Below are positions 15,144 to 21,714 of a stretch of DNA of 23,315 bases, one piece after another. The translations under genes and the position numbers were made by a program. The notes beneath the pieces were generated by a model. That model was not told the origin of the DNA and searched no databases. It saw only the letters and a program-made list of their open reading frames with translations. Numbering within the stretch: the stretch's first letter is position 1; every line of letters starts with the position of its first letter. Source of the DNA: Deltaproteobacteria bacterium (GTDB lineage Bacteria; Desulfobacterota; Desulfobacteria; Desulfobacterales; C00003060); NCBI GenBank assembly GCA_019309815.1, contig JAFDFO010000010.1:1-23315 (forward strand), given 5' to 3'.

Positions 15144-16469
15144 TTGACGAAAATTTGTGTTGTTGGAATGGGTTATGTGGGTATTCCGGTCGCTGCGCTA
15201 CTGGCAAACCAAAGGAACTTCGATGTAACCGGCATCCAGAGACGTTCTCAGCGGTCAGGATGGAAGATAGACGTTCTGAATGCGGGGAAGTCCCCGTTCG
15301 AAGGGGATGAGCCGGGGCTCGACGACTTGATCAGGAGGGTTGTGAAAAAAGGTTCCTTCCGCGTGACCGACGATTTCTCGGTAATCAAGGATATGGACAT
15401 CGTGTTGATTGATGTCCAAACCCCCACGGACGGGGCTGATCACAACCCAAGATATCTTTCCCTTAAAGAAGTTTCAAGGCAGGTAGGGACCTACATGAAG
15501 AAAGGGAGTCTCGTTGTCATTGAGTCAACCGTGGCCCCCGGCACCACTCAGTTTGTTGTGCAGCCCATCCTGGAACGGAAATCCGGACTTAAAGCCGGGG
15601 AGGGGTTTTACCTGGCCTATTCTTATGAGCGGGTCATGCCCGGGCGGCTCCTTGACTATATCGCAAATCTTCCCCGGATTGTGGGGGGGGTTGACAAGAA
15701 GAGCCGAAACAGGGCTGTTGCGATGTACAAGAAAATCGTTAAGGCAAAGATCTTCCCCACCGACATCCTAACGGCCGAAACTTCCAAGACGATGGAAAAT
15801 GCTTACCGAGACGTGAACATCGCCTTTTCAAACGAAATGGCTATGGCATGCGAGAGTTTGGGTGTTGATGTATACGAGGTTCGTGAGCTGATCAATTCGC
15901 GCGCCGAACGGCATATGCACGTGCCAGGCATCGGGGTAGGCGGTCACTGTCTTCCCAAAGACACCTGGCTCCTGGACTACGGGGTCAGAAAGTACGGCAA
16001 ACCTTCCATGAATCCTGAGTTCGTGCGCCTTGCCAGGAAGATAAACAACTTCATGCCAACGCATGCCACACAGATGATCAAAGAGGCTTTGGCGGCCGAA
16101 AAAATTGCTCTCAGAGACGCCAAGGTTGCGTTGCTGGGTGTGGCATATCTTGAAGACTCAGACGATGTGAGAAACACGCCTGCCTATGACCTGATCCGTG
16201 ACCTTGAAACATACGGTGCCGAGGTTGTGGCGCACGATCCGTATGTGAGGAGCTTTCCTGAAGCAGAACTGAGCCGTGACTTGAACCGCGTGGTCGAAGG
16301 CTCGGACTGTGTCGTGATTGTCACCAAACACAAGCCTTATTTCAGGCTTAAGTTGAGCAAGCTGAAATCACTAATGCGCACCCCCATCATTGTTGATGGC
16401 CGAAATGTTCTAGACCGGGCAAAGGCTGAAAGGGCCGGGTTTATCTACAAGGGAATCGGCAAGGGCTAG
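15144..16469 (+). CDS. Nucleotide-sugar (UDP-sugar) 6-dehydrogenase
   Basis: A UDP-glucose/UDP-ManNAc dehydrogenase family enzyme, making a UDP-uronic acid for surface polysaccharide with two NAD+. The TTG at 15144, with AAGGGGAG 7 nt upstream, gives 441 aa starting MTKICVVGMGYVGIPVAALL, which puts the Rossmann motif at the N-terminus. The upstream ATG at 15108 would add 12 residues. The catalytic Cys269 is in GVGGHCLPKDTW. Other landmarks are ESTVAPGTTQ, AETSKTMENAYRDVNIAFSN, LLGVAYLEDSDDVRNTPA and VVAHDPYV. The sequence seems nearer to the WecC/WbpA type (HexNAc substrates) than to Ugd, but the substrate cannot be fixed. No other polysaccharide gene is in the window. Confidence 0.9.
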   Translation: MTKICVVGMGYVGIPVAALLANQRNFDVTGIQRRSQRSGWKIDVLNAGKSPFEGDEPGLDDLIRRVVKKGSFRVTDDFSVIKDMDIVLIDVQTPTDGADHNPRYLSLKEVSRQVGTYMKKGSLVVIESTVAPGTTQFVVQPILERKSGLKAGEGFYLAYSYERVMPGRLLDYIANLPRIVGGVDKKSRNRAVAMYKKIVKAKIFPTDILTAETSKTMENAYRDVNIAFSNEMAMACESLGVDVYEVRELINSRAERHMHVPGIGVGGHCLPKDTWLLDYGVRKYGKPSMNPEFVRLARKINNFMPTHATQMIKEALAAEKIALRDAKVALLGVAYLEDSDDVRNTPAYDLIRDLETYGAEVVAHDPYVRSFPEAELSRDLNRVVEGSDCVVIVTKHKPYFRLKLSKLKSLMRTPIIVDGRNVLDRAKAERAGFIYKGIGKG

Positions 16470-16515
16470 ATAATCTTCTGTCCCAGAACTTATTGACGGA
16501 AGTCAAAGCAAAGAG

Positions 16516-16749
16516 GATCTCAGTGTCGAGTTCCTAAAATTCGAAATCCGTACTGTTTTCAAGGCGCAAGCCGCAATATCGAATATCGTACTGTTTTCAA
16601 GGCGTCAGCCGCAAACAATTTCAAATGACCAAAATTCAAATGACCGAAACACGAACATAACAACATCGGCTTATTTACAACAGTTTTTGTCATTAGGACA
16701 TTCGAATTTGTTTCGGATTTCGGATTTCGTGCTTCGGATTTATGAGATC
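16516..16749. repeat. Palindromic composite repeat R5, with two modules and an apparent empty arm
   Basis: The ends are GATCTCA (16516-16522) and TGAGATC (16743-16749). The left arm has 24-nt modules at 16551-16576 and 16589-16615. The inner segment AATGACCAAAATTCAAATGA matches R2. The right arm reads GTTTCGGATTTCGGATTTCG with no module; the equivalent place in R2 has one inserted. It fills most of the gap between the dehydrogenase and kinase genes; no ORF is inside. Confidence 0.85.
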
Positions 16750-16823
16750 ATCTTTGGCATACTGGGCGATTTTGAACATCGTGTAAGTTAGTCAACCGCA
16801 CGTAACAATTGGGCTTCCTACTT

Positions 16824-18182
16824 ATGCATGCACTAGACGCTATTCTAAAACGGGTCGAGGAGAAAAAGGGGGATTATGCCACCTATGGTTTTGAAAAGCT
16901 TGAAATGGCGGCATTGAATACTTTTTTTGATTTGGCTCAGGAATATGATGGTCTGGAAAATCTGCACAATATAAGCGTTGCCGTTCCCAGGGTCTTTTTT
17001 GGGCTTCAGTGCAGCCTTTACGTTCTGCATCCCAAGAGCGAATCCATGGAATGGGTTGCAGACAGCCATCCCGACCAAAGCCGCAGAGAGCGCGAGGTAC
17101 CGCACCATATCAGAATCACAGAAGCGCCATATCAGCACGGCCAGGCCTATGCCGTGCCCATACGCGGCAAGAAAACACCTGCCAGCCAAATCCTTTTTCA
17201 TAGTTCGCGGGACATTATCGGCATCTTCGAAGTGCTCCAGGCGGATGAACTCACGGAGGCCCAGCGGTTTTTTGTCCAGAAGTATGTCAACCGCATAGGA
17301 TACAGTCTGTACAACAAGATTCTCGCCGAACAGCACATTCAGCACCTAAAATTCATCAACAATTTGGTGGCGGATATTGAGCACAACGTGATTGTGCCCA
17401 ATATCCGCTATAAGTACTACTTCAGGAAGATAAGGAAGTTCCTGAATGTCAACAAGGAAATAGAAGGCGAGTTGGACACCATCCTTGGGGAACTGAAATC
17501 TCAGGATCCGGACGTGTTCGCGAAGGTCAGCGAAATCGCAGAAAGGATGATCGTAATAAACCGGGCCATGTTCAACGATCAGGAGAGTATCGAGCAGCAT
17601 TACAGACACACGAGCCTTTTTCTGGAAAGCCTGTTTCGTCCCGATCACTTCTTGTTTGGGGAATATATCCTGAAGAAGAGCCCGTGTTGCTTGTGGGAAG
17701 ATCTTGTATTGCCACAGTTGGAACGGTATAGGGACCGATTTGCTCAGCACGATATTATGGTCAGCCACTTCGGCAAGGATCATGAAGTGTCGAAAGGCAT
17801 TAAAGTGAGGGTAGACAAAGGCTTGTTGGCCCAGGTCGTGTCGAATCTGTTTTCAAATGCCGTGAAGTATGCTGAACCGGTGGTGGATGCGTCAGGAAAA
17901 AAGGGCAAAAGAATGCGTTGTACGATGTCGTTCATCAAAGACTTCTTTGGACGCGCACATCATGGTGTGCGCTTTGGTGTGTTCTCATCAGGTTCCCCCA
18001 TTGACCCGGAAGACGCAGTCCACATTTTTGAAGAGGGTTTCAGGGTCAGGGAAAACGATGCACGGGAGGGCATGGGCCACGGGCTGCATTTTGTAAAGAA
18101 CGTTGTTGAAGTCCATGGAGGTGTTGTTGGCTACAATCCAGATGAACTCGGAAACGAATTTTATTTCTTTGTCCCGGCCTAG
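16824..18182 (+). CDS. Soluble orphan sensor histidine kinase
   Basis: 452 aa from ATG 16824; a TTG at 16809 would add five residues. There is no signal peptide or transmembrane helix, so it is probably cytoplasmic. Residues about 30-165 resemble a GAF-like sensor (ISVAVPRVFFGLQCSLYVL, then YAVPIRGKK). The phosphoacceptor is likely His187 in DIEHNVIVPNI, an unusual H-box (commonly HELRTP). A long helical stretch follows. The HATPase_c domain occupies about 325-452, with the N-box around Asn345 (NLFSNAVKYAE), an SSGSPIDPEDAVHIFEEGFR block in place of the usual DNGxGI D-box, and the G2 box GMGHGLHFVKNVVEVHGG. No response regulator is adjacent. The mltB-like gene starts 16 nt after its stop, suggesting co-transcription. 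Confidence 0.85.
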   Translation: MHALDAILKRVEEKKGDYATYGFEKLEMAALNTFFDLAQEYDGLENLHNISVAVPRVFFGLQCSLYVLHPKSESMEWVADSHPDQSRREREVPHHIRITEAPYQHGQAYAVPIRGKKTPASQILFHSSRDIIGIFEVLQADELTEAQRFFVQKYVNRIGYSLYNKILAEQHIQHLKFINNLVADIEHNVIVPNIRYKYYFRKIRKFLNVNKEIEGELDTILGELKSQDPDVFAKVSEIAERMIVINRAMFNDQESIEQHYRHTSLFLESLFRPDHFLFGEYILKKSPCCLWEDLVLPQLERYRDRFAQHDIMVSHFGKDHEVSKGIKVRVDKGLLAQVVSNLFSNAVKYAEPVVDASGKKGKRMRCTMSFIKDFFGRAHHGVRFGVFSSGSPIDPEDAVHIFEEGFRVRENDAREGMGHGLHFVKNVVEVHGGVVGYNPDELGNEFYFFVPA

Positions 18183-18198
18183 TTTGGGGCGAACCGCT

Positions 18199-19059
18199 AT
18201 GTGGTTAGTGACCATGATGGTTTGTTGTTGTGTCTTGCTGTCAGGTGGCAATGGTTTCGCCCGTGACAAGCCTGATCCTTTTGCTACCTTGAAGGCGCGC
18301 CTTGTTGGAGACGGATTTGACTCGACTCTCATTCAGTCGCTTTACGCAAGGTCGGAGGTGACCTTTGATTCACGGGGGATTTCCGTCTACTACCTGCATC
18401 GTGAGGCGACCGCAAACTATGATCAGTTCCTGACCAAGCGTTCTATCGATCCAGCCTTCGACTACCTTCACAAACATGAAAAGACCTTCAAGCAGGCGCA
18501 GAAAGTATATGGCGTGGAGGGAGAGATCATCACCGCCGTCATCCTGATCGAAACAAGATTCGGCACCATGATCGGGAAGCGCCTGGTGCTCAATACCCTT
18601 TCGACTCTTGCGGCTCTTGGTGACAAGGAGAGTCGGGACCACTTCTGGAATGAGCATTTGAAGGGCAAAGATGACAGATCGAAGCGCCGGTTTGACGCAT
18701 GGGCTTCTCGGAAATCCGCCTGGGCCTATGGTGAACTCAAGGCCTATCTGGAATATGTGGATGCTCAGCAGCTGGACCCATTATCCATGCCCGGCTCTTT
18801 CGCAGGGGCACTCGGGATTTCGCAGTTCATTCCTTCGAGTGTCCTGAAGTTCGCTCAAGACGGAAATGGGGACGGTCAGATCAATCTCTTTGACCACGAA
18901 GACGCGATTATGAGCATCGCCTACTATTTCAACCAGCACGGGTGGAAACCCGGGCTGAGTCGCGATGAGCAGTTTCGCATTGTGTTGAAGTATAATCATA
19001 GTGAATACTATGCGGAAACCATCCTGAAGGTGGCCGGGCGCTTGGCAGAACCTCTCTAG
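18199..19059 (+). CDS. Lytic murein transglycosylase, MltB family
   Basis: 286 aa from ATG 18199, 16 nt after the kinase stop; TTG 18184 is an alternative. The open frame further upstream overlaps the kinase and is not likely used. The N-terminus MWLVTMMVCCCVLLSGGNGF is a short signal sequence; it has no clear lipobox, so the protein is probably soluble in the periplasm (cleavage near GFA-RD). The catalytic Glu is Glu118 in VILIETRFGTMIGKRLVLN. The family blocks SMPGSFAGALGISQFIPSS, GDGQINLFDHEDAIMSIAYY and KYNHSEYYAETIL follow. It cleaves the MurNAc-GlcNAc bond to give 1,6-anhydro ends. No peptidoglycan-binding domain is appended. Confidence 0.92.
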   Translation: MWLVTMMVCCCVLLSGGNGFARDKPDPFATLKARLVGDGFDSTLIQSLYARSEVTFDSRGISVYYLHREATANYDQFLTKRSIDPAFDYLHKHEKTFKQAQKVYGVEGEIITAVILIETRFGTMIGKRLVLNTLSTLAALGDKESRDHFWNEHLKGKDDRSKRRFDAWASRKSAWAYGELKAYLEYVDAQQLDPLSMPGSFAGALGISQFIPSSVLKFAQDGNGDGQINLFDHEDAIMSIAYYFNQHGWKPGLSRDEQFRIVLKYNHSEYYAETILKVAGRLAEPL

Positions 19060-19075
19060 TGTGGTGTCTTATGTG

Positions 19076-19102
19076 TTCTGTATTCTAGGCGTCAGCTGCA
19101 AA
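19076..19102 (+). repeat. Degenerate solitary copy of the TACTG...GCAAA module
   Basis: TTCTGTATTCTAGGCGTCAG plus CTGCAAA matches the 27-nt consensus at 23 of 27 positions. It lies just after the mltB-like stop, outside any composite repeat. Confidence 0.55.
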
Positions 19103-19120
19103 GGTAAATGATCAACATAC

Positions 19121-19225
19121 GGAGTAATGGAGTAATGGAGTAATGGAGCAATGGGTAAAGAGAAAGCGAAAGAAGATTCTTGCTTTTATTCCAATACTCC
19201 AGTACTCCAACACTCCAGTATCATT
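19121..19225. repeat. Inverted 8-nt minisatellite (GGAGTAAT)
   Basis: Four left units (GGAGTAAT x3, GGAGCAAT) at 19121-19152 and four right units (CCAATACT, CCAGTACT, CCAACACT, CCAGTATC) at about 19191-19222. The right units are near-complements of the left ones. The arms could form a ~30-bp imperfect stem around a ~36-nt A/G-rich loop. Confidence 0.8.
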
Positions 19226-19292
19226 CATAGAAAGGCTGAAAGCACCGACTCCCAAATTCCAGATATAGTACGTAGGAGGTTTATGGTTCCAG

Positions 19293-19493
19293 ATGAGTCA
19301 TGGCTTAATACTTCTCATATTGATACTTCCTATCGTTCCCACTTTTTGGGGAATCATTGACGTTGCCTATCGAGAATTCCCCTCCATCAAGACCAAGGCC
19401 TTGTGGGGTGTGTTTGTAGTCTTGGTTCCGTGCATCGGAGGGATCGTCTATCTCCTCGTCGGACGCAGGCAAGGGAAGAAAATAAAGAAATGA
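19293..19493 (+). CDS. Small two-helix membrane protein, PLDc_N-like
   Basis: 66 aa with two hydrophobic helices: SHGLILLILILPIVPTFWGI (about 2-22) and LWGVFVVLVPCIGGIVYLLV (about 37-56). A Tyr-Arg-Glu-Phe-Pro linker lies between them and the tail is GRRQGKKIKK. This FPxxxTKALW...PxxGxxxYxxxGR layout is that of the phospholipase D N-terminal (PLDc_N, PF13396) domain occurring as a stand-alone protein. The catalytic HKD domains are absent, so no enzymatic role is implied. AGGAGG lies 13 nt before the ATG, longer than usual spacing. It is isolated between two inverted-repeat elements. Confidence 0.8.
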   Translation: MSHGLILLILILPIVPTFWGIIDVAYREFPSIKTKALWGVFVVLVPCIGGIVYLLVGRRQGKKIKK

Positions 19494-19495
19494 CT

Positions 19496-19712
19496 CACCA
19501 CAGAGACACAGAGGGCACAGAGGAAATAATGCTTTCCAATGTCGGGAGATACCGACATTGGAAAAACATCAGTCCCCTTCAACGAGCAAAAGGAGTCAAA
19601 AAGCCCGTTGCCCCGGTTTTTTCCGCTGAAAGCGGACTGACGGTTTCTGTTTGCCGCCGTCTCCCGGCAAACGGAAGATAGAGGTCTCTGTGAGCTCTGT
19701 GTCTCTGTGGTG
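19496..19712. repeat. CACCACAGAG-bounded element with three internal hairpins
   Basis: The arms, CACCACAGAGACACAGAGGG at 19496-19515 (to 19523) and its complement at 19685-19712, pair along about 28 nt with few mismatches. Inside are three hairpins. The first is a perfect 13-bp stem TTTCCAATGTCGG / CCGACATTGGAAA (19533-19564). The others are TCCGCT-GAA-AGCGGA (19622-19636) and GTTTGCCG / CGGCAAAC (19649-19672). No ORF is supported. Confidence 0.8.
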
Positions 19713-19756
19713 AAATAGGTTTCTAAAGACAGAAAGAACGGATAAAGGACATCAAG

Positions 19757-21076
19757 GTGACGAAGACGAGAGAGAAAGACCGGCTCCCCGTGATTCAGCA
19801 CGCAGATCTCACCGGCAAGGTCGTCCTGGTTCGTGTAGATCACAATGTGGTGAAAGATGGAGTTATCCGTGACCCCTACCGGATTGACCGCACCTTCGGC
19901 ACCCTTTATAGCATTGTTGAGAGGGGCGGCCGCATCATACTCATGACCCACGTTGGCAGACCTCGGGACAAAAAGACCGGGGAGATAACCTGCGACCCGT
20001 CTACTTCCGTAGAACCAATCGCTGCTTACCTGGAGCGCAAGCTTCATTCCAAGATTCATGTGCCCACCTTTCGGGTGGAGGGTGGGCGTGGCATTGTGGG
20101 AATTGACACCTCGATTAATCTGGCTATCAAAGACCTCAGACAGCACAAGATCGGAGCAATCTACCTCCCCAACACGCGGTGGTTCGAGGGAGAAGAGGCG
20201 ACAGGAGAGGCCAGGAAATCGTTTGTTCTTCAGCTCGCAGGTCTTGCGGATGTGTTTGTCAACGATGCTTTTGGGTCGTGGCAGCCGCATGTGTCTGCTT
20301 ACGACATTGCTTATCAGTTGCCGTCATATGCCGGTTTTCTCATGCAAGAAGAGATTGCCCAACTGGGCAAGGTGCTTCATCCTGACCGTCCTTTTCTGTC
20401 GGTGGTTGCAGGCGCAAAATACGATACAAAAATAGGCCCACTCAACGAACTGCATAAAAGAGTGGATCATCTGATCCTGGGTGGAGTGATTTACAACACG
20501 TATCTGTGTGCCAAGTACAACATTCGTATTGCCGGAGTTTCGGAAGGGGATATCAAAGCAGCCAGGCAACTGGTTGCCCAGGATAAGAAGGCAAAGAAGA
20601 TTGTGGAGCTTCCCTACCTTGTGGAGTCGGACACCCTGGGCAGGAAGGTTCGGGGGGGCTATAGAAGTATTGAAGTGCAGGATCTTGTTCCGGGTAAGTC
20701 GTATGGCTATATCGTCGACATCGACCCCAGGTCCTTTTCTGACAAGAAAGTAGCTGAGACCCTCAACTCAGCCAGTACCATCTTCGTGAACGCGGTTATG
20801 GGGTTTACCCCATATTTCACTAAAGGATCCGAAAGACTTGATCGAACAATCGACAAGAACCAGGCGGCCTGGAAGTTCTATGGAGGTGGTGATACTCTGC
20901 AGGAATTCAAGAGCCTTGTTCCCGGTCTCTATCTTTCGGTATTGGATGACGCCATGTACTACTTCTTCACGGGTGGAGGTTCTGTGCTCAAGGCGATCGA
21001 AGAAAGAGACGCCTACGGCATGAAACCGGTACAGGCCCTGCTGGAGAACAAAAAGGCCTGGGCCCGCAAGAAGTAG
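19757..21076 (+). CDS. pgk: Phosphoglycerate kinase, divergent form
   Basis: 439 aa, longer than the usual ~390-400. It transfers phosphate between 1,3-bisphosphoglycerate and ADP. The start is GTG 19757 with AAAGGA upstream. N-terminal substrate-domain motifs are LVRVDHNVVKDG (usual RVDFNVP), MTHVGRPRD (usual HLGRP), NTRWFEGEEA (usual ENLRF) and NDAFGSWQPHVS (usual NDAFGTAHRAHAS). The nucleotide domain has VVAGAKYDTKIGP (usual GGAKVSDKI), FYGGGDTLQEF and FTGGGSVLKAIE (usual TGGGAS). ATP-site glycines are kept, but the His-Arg of the AHRAH loop is not visible, and there are insertions in the second domain. GAPDH and triosephosphate isomerase genes, often adjacent, are absent. It is most likely a distinct PGK subfamily; activity needs confirming. 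Confidence 0.88.
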   Translation: MTKTREKDRLPVIQHADLTGKVVLVRVDHNVVKDGVIRDPYRIDRTFGTLYSIVERGGRIILMTHVGRPRDKKTGEITCDPSTSVEPIAAYLERKLHSKIHVPTFRVEGGRGIVGIDTSINLAIKDLRQHKIGAIYLPNTRWFEGEEATGEARKSFVLQLAGLADVFVNDAFGSWQPHVSAYDIAYQLPSYAGFLMQEEIAQLGKVLHPDRPFLSVVAGAKYDTKIGPLNELHKRVDHLILGGVIYNTYLCAKYNIRIAGVSEGDIKAARQLVAQDKKAKKIVELPYLVESDTLGRKVRGGYRSIEVQDLVPGKSYGYIVDIDPRSFSDKKVAETLNSASTIFVNAVMGFTPYFTKGSERLDRTIDKNQAAWKFYGGGDTLQEFKSLVPGLYLSVLDDAMYYFFTGGGSVLKAIEERDAYGMKPVQALLENKKAWARKK

Positions 21077-21132
21077 GCAACCGGAGAACCTTAAAGGGAA
21101 CGCAGGCCTCGCATCACGTTCCTATGAAGAAT

Positions 21133-21380
21133 GATGGAATACTGGAAGACTGGAATGCTGGAATGATGGAATACTGGAATGATGGAATACTGCCAACAAT
21201 TCTCACAGAGGGACCGGTACTTAAGTAGATTCTCCCTCTCAGAGAATCTGCTCAAGAGACTCTGAGTTTTCTGTGAGCTCTGTGAGAGATTTAACAAAGG
21301 ATTGACAACCTACACCCTTTCCTGTACCTTGCGCTTGTTTTTGTACCCATTGTTCCAATATTCCATTACTCCAATATTCC
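21133..21380. repeat. Nested palindrome: 8-nt minisatellite arms around a CTCACAGAG inverted repeat
   Basis: Left arm: seven 8-nt units of ACTGGAAT / GATGGAAT type at 21133-21188. Right arm: TTCCAATA, TTCCATTA, CTCCAATA, TTCC at 21353-21380, which are near-complements. Between them TCTCACAGAG (21201-21210) pairs with CTCTGTGAGA (21279-21288), and AGATTCTC (21227-21234) with GAGAATCT (21242-21249). The region fills the gap between pgk and tRNA-Glu. Confidence 0.75.
21302..21330 (+). promoter_or_regulatory. Possible promoter for tRNA-Glu
   Basis: TTGACA at 21302-21307 with TACCTT at 21325-21330, 17 nt apart. The -10 box is weak and the tRNA starts about 65 nt downstream, beyond the right octamer arm, so this is tentative. 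Confidence 0.3.
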
Positions 21381-21398
21381 GCGCGTAGCGCGCCTCGT

Positions 21399-21474
21399 GG
21401 TCCCATCGTCTAGCGGTCTAGGATATCGGCCTCTCACGCCGAAGACACGGGTTCGATCCCCGTTGGGACTACCA
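21399..21474 (+). tRNA. tRNA-Glu (anticodon CTC), CCA encoded
   Basis: A complete cloverleaf of 76 nt. The acceptor stem is GGTCCCA (21399-21405) with TGGGACT, including a G-U first pair, then A73 and an encoded CCA at 21472-21474. The D-arm is TCTAGCGGTCTAGGA. The anticodon stem GGC..GCC encloses loop CTCTCAC with anticodon CTC, reading GAG. The T-arm is ACGGGTTCGATCCCCGT, with the GTTCGAT loop. All identity features of bacterial tRNA-Glu are present. Confidence 0.97.
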
Positions 21475-21484
21475 AATCATATTA

Positions 21485-21512
21485 AGAGGCCAGCCGAGGG
21501 CGGCTGGCTTCT
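21485..21512 (+). terminator. Hairpin after tRNA-Glu, likely terminator
   Basis: AGAGGCCAGCCG (21485-21496) pairs with CGGCTGGCTTCT (21501-21512) at 11 of 12 positions around loop AGGG. The following bases are TCTCCC, not a real U-tract, so it may be an imperfect terminator or a processing signal. Confidence 0.5.
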
Positions 21513-21546
21513 CTCCCATAAAAAACCAATTCGTTACAAACCCACA

Positions 21547-21600
21547 AGTTTCAATTCGATGGATGTAAGACAAAGTTTCAATTCGATGGATGTAAGACAA
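21547..21600. repeat. 27-nt perfect tandem duplication
   Basis: The 27-nt unit beginning AGTTTCAATTCGATGGATGT and ending AAGACAA occurs twice back to back without a spacer (21547-21573 and 21574-21600), and both copies are identical. It lies between tRNA-Glu and the lipoprotein gene, in DNA with no supported gene. Confidence 0.9.
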
Positions 21601-21714
21601 AGAACCATAGAAATGTGGTATAATAAAGAATGTGGTGAAGTGGTCCTATTTTAGTTCGTAAGCCTTAAGTTGATCTCTGACTTTTTCTGCGAGCTAAACG
21701 TAAGGTAAAATTAG

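Noticed and set aside
19448..20290. 280-codon minus-strand ORF over the pgk 5' half
   Set aside because: Runs through the CACAGAG repeat and is antisense to pgk; no recognisable domain.
21547..21600. CRISPR array (repeat starting GTTTCAATTCG)
   Set aside because: Only two units, directly adjacent with no spacer, and no cas genes.
21397..21654. 85-codon ORF beginning at tRNA-Glu
   Set aside because: It translates the tRNA, the hairpin and the 27-nt duplication.
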